From contig JAOVFP010000019.1 in the NCBI GenBank assembly GCA_025738555.1, positions 186,001 to 250,000 on the forward strand: a DNA stretch of 64,000 bases. The letters are read 5' to 3'. Source of the stretch: Cyathus striatus (lineage: Eukaryota > Basidiomycota > Agaricomycetes > Agaricales > Nidulariaceae). The notes beneath the pieces were generated by a model. It did not search any database. It saw only the letters and a list, made by a program, of their open reading frames with translations, and was not told where the DNA came from. A program made the translations under genes and the position numbers. Numbering within the stretch: the stretch's first letter is position 1; every line of letters begins with the position of its first letter. Shown one piece after another: positions 9,716 through 20,428 of this stretch.

Positions 9716-12517
9716 ATGAAACTACCACCTCATGAACAGCAGCAAAATGAAGTGCACCATAGCAATTGTCTAGCTGCCCAGCAAGCTCATGAACATAACA
9801 ACATGCCTCACCATGTTGACTCTGCTCTGCCTCTCTCTCAGTGGAATGCCCCACCCTCAGCTAGTGCTTTGGTATCTGGAGGAATTAACTTCAGCCAGTT
9901 CATGATAATCAATTGCATTCTCCATGCCCAATTCCACTAAGTATTCTGTTCGACCCCACTCTCATCCCCACCACATTCATCAAACTGGTTGATACTCAAC
10001 TTTCTCCAGAAGGTGCAGCTGCATGTCAGCAACAAGCACCCACAGCCCCTTCACCACCTTCCCAACAGCCTGTAGCCTCAGGCAGTGGAGGATCTCCTCC
10101 ACCTCCACCTCATTCTGGTGGTAATTCTGCTGGAGTTGGAAACAACAACCCTCCAGATGATAATGGAGATGATGGTGACAATGGTAATGGATCCAGAGAT
10201 GATGGCAATGAGCCAGGGGATGATGATAACAAGCCAGGGGATGATGATGAACAGGCAGGTGCCAGTGGCAATGGTTCTGGCAGACAAAATTGCCCCAGAG
10301 GTCCTCCCTCTGACCCCTCTGAGCCTCCTTTTAGGCCTCCCTCAAGGGATGACTATCATGACCCTCATCACCCAAGATGCCACTACAATTTCACCCGGGA
10401 TGAAATCCTGGAAATGGTGGCCTCTGTGGCAGGTTACTTCACCCTGCCACCACCACCTCCACCACCACCTCCTCCCATTCAGGAGAAGAAAGTTAACCAG
10501 CCAGATAATTTTGACAGCTCCAACACCTTGAATTTGGAACCTTTTATCATGCAAGTCTGCTTGGTGTTCCAGAACAACCCCCAGTTGTATCTGGATGACT
10601 CCTCTAAGGTCAACTACACATTGACTTTTCTCCATGGTTCAGCAAGCAACTTGTTTGCCACTCACCTAGATGACAATGTCTGCAATAGGGCTGCCAACCA
10701 TACCATAACGGGTTATGGCTGTATTTTAAAAACTGTTTATGGTACAGGTTTCAGCCATAACCATACTGTATGAGAATTTTTTAGACTCTCAACAGTATGG
10801 GACAGGTGAAAATACAGCCATAAACAGGTTTACAGTTAAATTTAATAGATTTTCACCTTTTAATCATCTGAAATTGTCACTTAACAAATGCTATGACTAT
10901 CCTATAAGTACTAAGAAGATTTTGTCCTGCAATTAGTTGGTACTGATCACTAGTGTATACAAAATATTATATATACAAATAAAAAACTTCAAAGGAATTG
11001 CCTGAGTTTGAATTAAGGATAAAATTGATAATTGACAGCAATCGAGGAAAACATTAATGTTGTTGTGAGTGATTTCGGACTAATGGATACTCTCACCTGC
11101 AATAATTACAGGACAGTATGTCTTTTGTCAAGTTGTTCTTCCAATGGCCCAAGCACCGAGAATATTCCCCAACTTGGTAAAGCAACTAACTATTCTTGCT
11201 GTCATTCCCATTGCTACCAACATGTTCAAAAGGTGTAAATTAATTGCAACATATCCCAGAGTAACCCTTTTAAATTTATGCTTGGTTCAAGTGTCACTTC
11301 TACTTTAATTGAGGTCCAATTTACCTTTTGTTTGAATTTTGCCTTTGTTTAGTTAACAAAATACACAAGAGGTTTTATACTAAGGTTGTAGTTTACTCAT
11401 ACAAGTACAATTATACTGCTGCTGAATCATTGTAATATCTTCCCTGTATCCAACACTGATTCTCATTGAGGAACAGACTCCGAGGGTTTCTGTATCTTTC
11501 ATACACCACTGGTATCATATTGGAGCCAAATTGGAGCTCCATGCAGCAGCCTATAGTTATTATGTACCAGGTGCCCTTAGCCTCAAGTTTTACTTTATAC
11601 ACACTGTTAACTTACCTTAGCCCTCCTCCCCAACTCAGATAGTTCCAAGTGGGCCTCCAAAGGTACAGCTCTATAACTCAGTATTAACTCAGTACTAAAG
11701 TAAGTACTAACCTGTTGTGTCAATTTGGTGTCAATTCCCTTACATTTGTGCATCTGCTACTAGCACCTCAAGTGGCAGGCTGCCAAACTCCCAATCTATT
11801 TTCTGTATCTGATTTGATTATTTGATTCAAATTGTACTTAAAACAAAGTGATGATAAGCAAACTTGACTTGGCTGCTTGAGAGCAAGTGAGGAGTTGAAT
11901 CAGAGATTAAATCAAACCAATCAGAGCAGCTACACATAATATCATGTGATAATATTCTTGAAGCCATAAAGATGGCCATATACAGTTGTATGGGATGGGT
12001 ACCGACAGGTGAAAACCATACCATACCTGTACCATATCAAGCTTCACTCTACCCTCATACAGTACAGTATTTCTTAGTACCATAACCATACCTTAGACAT
12101 TTTGTATGGTTATGGTTGGCAGCCCTAGTCTGCAAACCATGGATGGATTCATAGGGCTACTTCATTCAGCTCCTCCATACCCATTTTGGCCATACCAACC
12201 CTGTTGGTGAAGCTGAAATTTACATATTCTCCCTCCACATGGAGAATAATCAGCAGCTCATGACATATGAAATTAAGTTCAATGAATATGCTGCACTCTT
12301 GCCTTGGGATGATGCTGCCCTCGACTTGGCTTATTACCATGGCCTTTGTTCTTGTTTGAAGGATGCTCTCTCTCATTGAGAGCAAGGCTGGCTGAAGTTT
12401 CTTTCAGAAACCAAGAGGATAGCCCAGTGCTATGACCAGAGGCATTGGGAGTGCAACACTGAGTGCAATATTGAGGAGAAGCACAGCAAGTCTGCTGCCA
12501 AGCCTCAAAACATGTAG
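9716..12517 (+). pseudogene. Ty3/gypsy-type gag, interrupted by a hAT-like insertion
   Basis: The reading frame from about 9913 to 10685 encodes a Pro/Gly/Asp-rich linker, a polyproline run (about residue 180), then PDNFDSSNTLNLEPFIMQV and a helical region like the N-terminal half of Ty3-type Gag. It is cut at 10686 by a 1442-bp element. After 12135 the same protein continues: FGHTNPVGEAE, then the FNEYAALLPWDDAAL and YYHGL words typical of basidiomycete Ty3 Gag, ending at a stop at 12515-12517. At least two in-frame stops in the downstream part show decay. No protease, reverse transcriptase or integrase is present. Confidence 0.75.
10686..12127. mobile_element. hAT-like non-autonomous element A (1442 bp)
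   Basis: The ends are TAGGGCTGCCAACCATACCA on the left and its near-perfect reverse complement (ggttggcagcccta) on the right. The flanks are a perfect 8-bp duplication, gtctgcaa, at 10678-10685 and 12128-12135. An 8-bp duplication and TAGGG-type ends are hallmarks of hAT elements. Subterminal repeats of ggttatggctgtat / atacagccataa are seen inside. A short stretch near 11126-11235 (FPNLVKQLTILAVIP in one frame) faintly resembles the hAT C-terminal dimerisation region, but no full transposase remains. Confidence 0.9.
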
Positions 12518-12589
12518 AGCCATAGATTGAAAAACAAAGCACATAAAATCACTGAAATAGAAGCTAGCTGCACCTCATGCAGATAAGTA

Positions 12590-12950
12590 CACATTATACT
12601 GATACCATGAATTTCTCACATCTCAGGTTGTACATCACCACCAAAACTTCATTAACAGAGCTCTTTACACTTAGCCAGGTGTTCTGTATAGATCTGTATG
12701 GAATCTGTACAAAATATAAATGGCAGGGATATTCCCCCCTGCCTCTCTGCTTCATGAACATAACAGATGGCACCAAGTTTCTAACCCCCACTCCTCCCTG
12801 CTTCATGGAGGCCTCAATGCCACATAATCCATCCTCCCTTCCTGCTCCACCCTCCATGTCATGACAACAATGATGAAGCCACATCACATCACCCAGTGCC
12901 CCCTCCCCTCCCTCTGCATCATGACAATAACAATGGCACCATGCCACATT
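12590..12950. repeat. Dispersed repeat (inverted copy of the 2.7-kb family)
   Basis: Contains catgacaacaatgatgaagcc and catgacaataacaatggcac with CT-rich spacers, the reverse complement of words at 2700-2960. Confidence 0.5.
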
Positions 12951-13975
12951 AATACACCTAGCATACTTCTACCTGCTATAAAACATTTATTTCTATATTC
13001 TAAGCACTACTTACAAATGGTATAGTTGTAATTAGTAGCTAAGATAGAAGTCTCAGACCATTAGCTAGTGTGGGAATGATTCGCACTAATAAGGGACATA
13101 ACTAGCCTAAGTAGGAAAGTGTCTAAGAATAGAAACACCAAGGTCAGAACTTATTCTTGACATCAGTAGGAAATAATTACCAGTAAGGCCAGAGATCGAG
13201 CTAAGTGCACATCTATTCTAATAATAGGATATTGAAGTCATATGTTATCATGTCATAGGAAAAGGCATGAGGACTTAGACTTGTGGCAAATGCCACTATC
13301 TAACCATGCTGTACCAGCACTGTGCATCAGCATGCCATAGGTGCCTGGCCAGGCCTGAGACCTGGCATTCCTAGCAGGCTGATTCAGTGGTTCCCATTTC
13401 CATGTGTCAAAGCATGTGGCATCATGCCTCTGTATGGAGTGTTCTTCCTGCAGGATGAGTTATTGTCCCTCACTATCTTCCCATATGGATGCATTCTTGG
13501 TGCTCAGATGTTTGTCTATCCATGATTTACTCTGGTCCATCCCAGATGCCTGTATCCAGTCTAAATGTTTACCTTACCACTTAGCTAATGTGTAAATTAC
13601 TGTATTTGTATCAACTATATAGTTTCTCTAGCTATAGTTCTGTATGATATTGAATAGGTAGAGTAGAGCAGTATGAGGGCAGTCTCCTGTGCCCTGAGAA
13701 ATACCACCTAGCAGTTTGCATTTGTATTTGAGTAAGCAAAGAGATTCTGAGTGCAACAAAAGTGAGAAGTCATAAGCCTGTGCTAAGTCCAAGATTAAGG
13801 AATGTGCATCAAAGCATTCACTAAGCTTGCATTCCTTCTTGAACGTTGGTCTTTGACACCTTCCTGTTACCTTACTTTTCCCAGAAGCACCTTGCATCCA
13901 AGTCTTACCCACCAAGCACTTTCTTAGTGAGTGTACATGGTGTGAGTGAAATTACATATATTTTAATTTACATTA
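12951..13975. other. No gene seen
   Basis: AT-rich, CpG-poor DNA. Short ORFs lack codon-like structure or family resemblance. Confidence 0.4.
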
Positions 13976-13984
13976 CATTGCACT

Positions 13985-14720
13985 AAACTAGGTACTTTAA
14001 CATCACTGTACCCCTCCTCATCCCTTCTCCCACCTGCATTGTGACAACAACAACAACACCACACCACCCAACTCCCCTCATCCCTCCTCCCCCTGTGTTG
14101 CAATGAAGATGAAGATGCCATGCCATCACAAATGATGAGCATGCATCCCCCCCTCCTCCTCTGCACCTCATCTTGCAAATAATGAGATGTGTCCTCCTCT
14201 CTGCACCTTGTCTAGCAAATGACAAGGGTAGTGTTCCCCCCCACCCTTCCCCTGCCTCCTTGTCTCACAAATGATGAGGTGCTGTTCCCCCTCCCTCTCC
14301 TTCCCCCTCCTTCCTCATCTCATGAGTAACAATTAAGAGCCCCTGCACCTCATCTCACAAATGATGAGGGTGCCATTCCCCCCCCTTCCCCTGCCTCCTT
14401 GTCTCACAAGTAATGAGAAAGGGCATCCTTCCCCCCCTCCTCCTCTGCTTCCTCATCTTGGGGAGGAGAGGGGAGAGCAAGGGAAGAGGATGGACAGTGA
14501 GGGAAGGGGGAGTGAGAAAAGGGAGGGGAGGGAAGAGTGACAGAAGGGGAGGGACAGCAGGGGAAGGGGATAGCAACAGAAGGGGAGGGAAGGGGATAGC
14601 AACAGAAGGGGAGGGAAGGGGAGAGCAATGGAAGGGGAGGGATAGCAAGGGAATTGGAGAGGGAGGGGAGGGGAGGGGAGAGTGAGAGGAGGGGAGAGAA
14701 AGGGAAGGGGAAGGCAAAGT
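13985..14720. repeat. Simple-sequence block: CT-rich then GA-rich
   Basis: 14030-14400 holds units around 'tctcacaaatgatgagggtg' with C runs. 14455-14715 is a nearly pure purine tract with tandem gggatagcaacagaagggg units. Strand asymmetry is extreme. Translations (Ser/Pro/Leu or Gly/Arg/Lys runs) are not genes. Confidence 0.8.
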
Positions 14721-14721
14721 G

Positions 14722-15738
14722 GCATCACCTCTTTGCATGAAGTGCCTGTCAGCCTCTCTGGAGTCAGTCAAACACTTCCTGCTGCAATGCCCAGCCTACT
14801 CCAACCGACGCAAGCCACTATTGGCACAGTGTGCCAAATGAGGCAGGGACATTTCCCTATGCAAGATCTTTGACAACCCAGAGAACCTCTCTGCTCTTGC
14901 TGATTATGTCAATGCAACTGGTCGCCTCAAACAGACACTAGGGACAATACCATGATGGAGCTCACCTCAGAATAGTGAAGATTAGAAGTGATGCTGGGAT
15001 GAGAATGGGGGGGAGTTCGTCTCTTATCTTTTCTCATCTTTTCTTCCCTTTTCGCCTCTTTTCACCTACCTTCTCCTTCTCCCTATCATTTTCACCAGCC
15101 ATACCTATGCTGATTTGTACCTGCAACACACTGACACGCCGCACTGGCCACAGGCCACATAATAACTAACATGGGGCATGCCCTCATAGGCTGCCACCAA
15201 CCCAAACCTCCTGGTGTCTTCCCCCCAGGCAGACATCCTGAGTTCCTTATACTGGAGACTTTCGACCGATTGTTCGGCAATTTTTCGGCGTGACACAAAA
15301 GTTCATTCATTGTTCTGTTCACCTCCCAGTTTGAAGCGTGACTAGCATAAAATTTGTTCGCATCTCACGATGATCATAAAAATTTTCTACAATCTTGGAA
15401 GACTTTGAAGGGAAATTAGACCAACAGAGCACTTGTATTTTGTGAAAAATCATTGAAGTTTTTCGGAAAAAAAATCAGTCTTTTAGTTTCACAGAACCTT
15501 TGTTCGCGGCTGCCTGTGATGCGTGACAGCCAGACTAAATTGTTCTGTTCGGAGGCCCTGCGTGACGCGTGACCGAACAATCGGTCGAAAGTCTCCAGTA
15601 TTGTGGATGCCAGTTTCAATTATTTACACTTGTCAATATTCAATAACTACATATATTACCATACTATATGGTAGACACTACACTGTCATGACATATGGTC
15701 ATCCATTACTGACATAAATACAGGATTTTTTTTTAAAA
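14722..15738 (+). mobile_element. LINE (non-LTR retrotransposon) 3' end, fragment 1
   Basis: The frame at about 14722-14955 encodes the C-terminal zinc knuckle of a non-LTR reverse transcriptase protein (CMKC ... HFLLQC). It has one in-frame stop at 14839-14841 and ends at 14953-14955. The 3' UTR runs to an A tail at about 15736-15747. Its last part (cactacactgtcatgacat...) matches the 3' UTR of the second LINE near 60958. A TA-flanked MITE (15252-15598) sits inside the UTR. The element is 5'-truncated, as usual for LINEs. Confidence 0.75.
15252..15598. mobile_element. Stowaway/mariner-type MITE, 347 bp
   Basis: Perfect 26-bp terminal inverted repeats begin CTGGAGACTTTCGACCGATT and are flanked by TA on both sides (15250-15251 and 15599-15600), the target duplication of Tc1/mariner elements. 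No ORF. The interior is rich in CpG, unlike the host LINE. Confidence 0.92.
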
Positions 15739-16125
15739 AAAAAAAAAGGGAAGGGGAGAGGAGACAGCAAGGAGAGGGGACAGCAAGGCTCCTCATCCCT
15801 CCCCCCCTCTGTTACAATGAAGATGACACCATGTCACCCAGTCACCCTCCTCATCCCTCCTCTCCCCACTGTGTCATAATGACAACAACAATGCCACACC
15901 ATCCACTGCCAGCTCCTTTGGCATTGTCTGGATGTCTGGATGTCTGGATGACCACAATCCCCCCCCCTTCCTCCTGCAGCAATGTCAAGGCCACCCATTC
16001 CACCTCACTCCTCCCCCCCCATGATGTGCCATGGTATAATTGCCATTTCACTCATCATTTCCCACCACCACTATTCCATCACCCCCACACCAGCTCACCC
16101 CTTCCCCATTTCTTTATTCTAATGT
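15725..16125. repeat. LINE A tail and CT-rich dispersed repeat
   Basis: A poly-T/poly-A junction is followed by ggagagg words, then catgacaacaac/tgtcataatgacaac words of the 2.7-kb family and a triple gtctggat repeat at about 15927-15950. Confidence 0.5.
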
Positions 16126-16558
16126 AGTTAATTTATTGTATTAATGTAGTTATATTGTATATTAGTAATATAATAATGATATTTGCTATTATAAGTACAA
16201 TATTTAAGAATCTAAGAGCTATTAGAAGACATGGTAGGGAGGTTTGTGAGTAAATTGAAAATTCTATAAATTAAGAAATCTATACATATTCTATGTGGAA
16301 TCCACAAGAAGTCTGCACAGAATCTTAAAACTATTTAAATTCTGCATGGATCCATGTGGAATCCATACAGACCCCTTGGGGGACTGTAAATTACTGCATT
16401 AACATAGGTTTCAACATACCATCAACACACTAAGTGTTCATACATACACTAAATTATTATGCTATGATGAAAATTTTACCTCTAGTGAGTGGTAAGATCA
16501 CACATTGCAAGCAACATTAGTTAAGTAGAAAAAACATGATGGTGATGGTGTTGAAATA

Positions 16559-16940
16559 CTGTAGCATTTCGTTCAATTCGACAGTCACGCGTCACGGAGG
16601 CCCTGTGTCATGTCGAAATTTGGCCCTTGTCACGCGTCACGGTGGCCAAGTGCCGAAAGGGTTCCGCGTGACAGATAGTAGCGCACAAGGCGCCAAAGGT
16701 TTTTCTAGCATAAAATAGGCTTAAAACCTCCTGGAATTCGTGTAGCCTGTATTAAATGTTCTTATAATGCTATTTGGGTTTGTTCATGTGTGATTTTTTC
16801 AGTCGTTATTAGCTGAGTTTTATTGAGGACTGTTGAAGTTGATCAAATGTCATGGTGAGATCTGTAGGAGTGTCGAATGCTCATGGTGAATTTTGCTGTC
16901 ATGGTGCTCACCCTGTGTCAAATTGAACGAAATGCTACAG
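16559..16940. mobile_element. Stowaway/mariner-type MITE, 382 bp
   Basis: Terminal inverted repeats of 25 bp with one mismatch begin CTGTAGCATTTCGTTCAATT and are flanked by TA on both sides. The interior holds gtcacgcgtcacgg words like those of the MITE at 15.3 kb, and the ends share the CTG.AG...TTTCG pattern, so the two belong to one superfamily. Confidence 0.9.
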
Positions 16941-16974
16941 TATATTACTAATCAAATGTTTTCATGATCATCAT

Positions 16975-17185
16975 TCTGTGCCACCTCCACATATGCTTTA
17001 GGATATGTTATTATACTTATTATGTATTTCACTGACAATGTGCTACTGGTTTTTTTATGTATTTAAGTAGTCTACTATGTACTGTATCTACTTATCCGTT
17101 TGCCTCTTGCTTTCTCCCCTGCATGCTCTGAGGCCAAATGTAACGATGTCGTCGTCGATGCGTTGTTTATTTCAATAGATGGTTG
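16975..17185. repeat. Dispersed repeat, inverted relative to 23988-24190
   Basis: About 200 bp that are the reverse complement, at roughly 80 percent identity by eye, of 23988-24190. Shared words include ggataagta.atacagtac, cgacgacgac, and gcatatgtggagg. It could be the end of an older element; its own termini are unclear. Confidence 0.65.
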
Positions 17186-17305
17186 CAAGCGTAAGTCTAG
17201 CCATACTGTACAGAGTATTTATTAATTTCGTAAGCATTGCATTTGAGTGTGCTCGAAGATGAGTCGCCGAACACTTGAATCATACAATTACCTAGGCCTC
17301 AGGAG

Positions 17306-18391
17306 TCAGGCCTTAGGTTCGTACTCCCACAACTCAAGTACTTTGTTGGACATCTTGATATTTTGCATTTGTACTATCCATTCGAACACTTCTGCTTTTC
17401 TCTTGATTCTTTCGTAGCCAGTTTGATCTCCGAAATTACTATCAGCGAAGATAGCTTGTCCATCAATTTGGGGGTTGGAATTGATGAATTCACAAACTCG
17501 CTCTATGTACTCTTTTGGGAACGGAAATTTAGTTTTGACAAGGTCTATTGCGATTCTTTTACGGATGCGCGGGTGATCATCACTGTCTCGCATGTGAGAA
17601 TATTTTTGGAGTATGTGTCCCATAATGCGCGCAACTGTCCGAAGTCTAGGTGGGAGTAGACTAATAAGTCTGTGTTTTAGGAGTCCATTCACGCCCGGGG
17701 CAAATATTTGACTGACTAGTAAATATTAGCTTGAGAATCGGAGACATTAAATGCTCCAATTACTTACTGTTGTTTATCCTATCCTTTTCTGCGTCCTGGT
17801 GTATAAAGCTTGGCAAGTATGAAGTGAAAATATAACCATTTAGAACTATAAACATATAGGTCGTTGAGATATGTTAAATTGTTTAAAATGGAAGTTAATA
17901 CGCACATTTTAGTGACAATTCTGCTATTTCGTAGCAAGCAACAGCCTCTACCTTTCTTAGTTTTTCGTAGGTTTCGTTCCATTCCTCACGTAAACCCTCG
18001 ATCTCGCATTGAGCATCAGAGCGCACATCGAGTTCAATCAATTGTTCTTCCTCAAGCTGTATGTGTTGTACCAGTTCATCCAAATATCGGTTTTCTTTCG
18101 CAACAGCTCTAGAATAAATGAGTAAGAATATGAGACTTAGACTTTTTAAATAAAGTGTAATACATACTTTGGAAGGAGATGTTCCTTTGGGAAGGGCGGG
18201 GCACCAAGAGAGAGTGGTTCACTCTGAAGGGACATTTTATACCCCAAGCCTTTGTCCGTAGGACATCCTGTTTGTATAGCATCACCGGCGTGGCCTCCGG
18301 GAGATCTCTCGCGACCAACATCCGAATTCTGGAAGACACACGCAGTACTAGAAAGCTCCGAAGGTTGGTTGTGGATGATTTGCGCTGACAT
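17306..18391 (-). CDS. Hypothetical coiled-coil protein, 293 aa (divergent pair, member A)
   Basis: I do not recognise the family. A four-exon model keeps phase throughout: 18391-18168, 18108-17902, 17808-17768 and 17715-17306, with introns of 59, 93 and 52 nt. The product has a Ser/Pro-rich N-terminal 75 residues. A charged coiled-coil-like segment (about residues 76-155, heptad-like EEEQLIELD and EEWNETYEKL) follows. The C-terminal half is helical, with HPRIRKRIAIDLVKT, then EYIERVCEFINSNP. No signal peptide or membrane segment. The gene is divergent from member B (19180-20428), with which it shares a core promoter and a similar C-terminal pattern (HP+v...A..L..T...I.R...+I). Intron 2 uses a weak donor (gtatta), so the join there is least sure. 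Confidence 0.6.
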
Positions 18392-18487
18392 AGTACTGGT
18401 GTATATGATGGTCGTTTTATGAAGAAAAAACTCGTTATCGGGGTTGTTATATAAGTTTGCATTCAGAGTCCGCTGAATAAGAGAGTC
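18392..18487 (-). promoter_or_regulatory. Core promoter of member A with TATA box
   Basis: Read on the minus strand, the 95 bp before the ATG carry ATTCAGCGGACTCTGAATG, then TTATATAA, then cttcataaaacgaccatca. The same order and spacing precede member B. Conservation together with the TATA word suggests a functional, recently duplicated core promoter. Confidence 0.65.
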
Positions 18488-18566
18488 ATAGGCATTCTTA
18501 AAAAGTGAATGTAATTACACAATCTTATGAGAAACGAGTAAGTAGGATTTGCTGAATATAGAATCA

Positions 18567-18797
18567 AATACTTAATTGAATTTCACTCTCCCCTTGATGA
18601 TGTTATGTTACCGGATGATCTCGACTGGGTAGATCCTGACCGAAAACGGAGAATGTTTTAACGAAGAATTTTGGATGCAGTTAGAAAGACTACGGCAAGT
18701 CTATGGTACAAAGAATAATGTTTTAGGCTGGAGTGTCGACGCCTTTTTAGCAGACATCTTACGATGTCTCATTGCTCCTTGTATAATAAATTCATGA
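18567..18797 (+). pseudogene. Coding-like remnant between the divergent genes
   Basis: One frame at about 18574-18660 reads FHSPLDDVMLPDDLDWVDP and stops. A shifted frame from about 18640 reads FNEEFWMQLERLRQVYG, then NNVLGWSVDAFLADIL, ending in a stop near 18797. The amino-acid make-up is protein-like in both parts, which suggests an old exon pair or a frameshifted remnant. I do not recognise the family. Confidence 0.4.
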
Positions 18798-19075
18798 TAT
18801 AACACTTGATACGGTACATGTCAATGATGCATCAATCATTGTAATTTCAAGTATAACCTGATGCGTGATGTATCAGTATTGTTAATAACAAGTGGTAAGT
18901 CCAACTATATGGAGTATAAGTGAGATCTTTAGGTGCTCGGTCAACTATATCAACGGTGGGCTTATTCCATGGAGGATTGCTATTGTTGATAATTTCAATC
19001 AATGACTGTGCGTATAAAATCCAATCACTCGATTCTCTATTCAGAAAATTCTACACATATCTAGTCAGAATGGCT

Positions 19076-19179
19076 GACTCCCTTATTCAGCGGACTCTGA
19101 ATGAAAACCTATATAACAACCTCGAGAACGAGTCTTTTCTTCATAAAACGACCATCAGATAACCTTCCTTATCGTCAGT
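19076..19179 (+). promoter_or_regulatory. Core promoter of member B with TATA box
   Basis: ATTCAGCGGACTCTGAATG, CTATATAA and cttcataaaacgaccatca occur in the order and spacing seen before member A, as an inverted copy of 18411-18487. It ends at the ATG at 19180. Confidence 0.65.
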
Positions 19180-20428
19180 ATGACATCTGTTTTCAAAAAA
19201 ATCATTCTGAATTTCGTCCTTGACAATGGCTCCGACCATCCCGTTCCACATGAAATCCCGTCCTTCCAAGATGAGCTGCTTTCTGCGGATATTATTCAAG
19301 CCGCTACCGAGAAAGTCATTCCTGGATACCCCAGCTGGAATGCGGGAAGAGTAACAGGGGTGAAGAAAGCGCAAATTAAAGGAATGCCGGACATGTTTTT
19401 CATTACCCACCCGAATACACGTTCCCTGAGAGCAAATGAACAGTACCAGATCCTTAATGAGTGCGTCATTCACTTTACTTCTTCGAGTCTCATTTTATAT
19501 ATAACCATTTATCTTAGACTCGCCATGTCAGAAAAGACCCTCTCAGGCCGTGTTAATTACCAAGCACAGGAGGCGTCTCTCAAAAAAACCCTCCAACAAA
19601 AGCGAGACGATAGGGACCGCATGAATCAAGTAAATCAGTATTCAGACGACCTCAAAACTGCGAGAATGATAGCTTCGTTCGAGGTTTGTGATAAAATCAT
19701 CCGTCGTGAGTGTTGACATGCTTCAGTTTCACATTATTTGTCTTAATGTTTCGCATCTTTAAGACCTCAATGGGCGCGTGTTTACTCCCATGGTTCCTGA
19801 GGACATTCAAAATGCGGCTCAAAATGCCGGAATCAACTACAGTAAGTAATGAGTACGTTTGCTTGCCTCCAAACCCCAGGCTCATGATGTTTGCTAGTTT
19901 CGGATATATTCACCAACCAAATGGCCGATCAAGAACTGAAGGAGATGTCAGAATTGGGTTGCGCTCTCGCAGTGGTCACGTGATATGGAATATTCCGATA
20001 GAGTATTTTAGCTAGTACGCGCGTCGTTTGTACTCCTTACCCGCAAAGACAAAGCTTACTTTTTCTACTCTTGACTTCTCTTGAGGATGCCCGGAAGCAC
20101 CCTTAACCGGGTTTTCTGACAGGAGAACCTACTAAGATATCTTACAAAGGATGAGGTTGAGATGAGTAGAGCTATCTCAACACTGCTAGCTCATGGGCTG
20201 TCGTCAGACCGGAACCTGTGCCAACATCCTAAGGTATCGCAACAAACGGCACTAAGATTATGTCGCACCTGGTTGTGTCTCAGGCCCAATATGACTGAAG
20301 ATGACATACGCAGGCTTGAAAAATACATTCCTAACTACAAGTTCCTCTTCCCATTAGATGGGTTTCAGGACAAAACGGGTATACCCACCCTGGAAGAAAA
20401 ATTGAGCAACCTCAGACGCAATCTATAG
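19180..20428 (+). CDS. Hypothetical coiled-coil protein, about 302 aa (divergent pair, member B)
   Basis: I do not recognise the family. The exon model is 19180-19460, 19518-19687, 19764-19841, 19898-19971 and 20123-20428. The first three introns (57, 76 and 56 nt) have good signals and preserve the frame. The last (gtggtc...gacag, 150 nt) is inferred because it joins two coding-like frames (GCALA to ENLLRYLTKDEVEM). Without it the protein stops at 19983 with 204 residues. A Lys/Arg/Gln-rich coiled-coil-like segment lies near residues 96-145 (LKKTLQQKRDDRDRM). The C-terminal part contains HPKVSQQTALRLCRTW and DDIRRLEKYIPNY, patterned like the end of member A. Overall length is also similar (302 against 293), so the two are probably diverged paralogues. 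Confidence 0.55.

Noticed and set aside
10078..10635. Alternative-frame ORFs over the gag region (148, 97 and 69 codons)
   Set aside because: The frame starting at 9913 carries the Gag words; the others are shadows of its Asp/Gly- and Pro-rich codons.
14355..14771. ORFs rich in Ser/Pro/Leu or Gly/Arg/Lys
   Set aside because: They arise from the purine-rich simple-sequence block and have no start context or family resemblance.
19984..20122. Treating the exon at 20123-20428 as a separate small gene starting at 20162
   Set aside because: The open frame extends upstream of that ATG to an acceptor-like gacag, and it joins in phase with the 19898-19971 exon, so it fits better as the last exon of member B.
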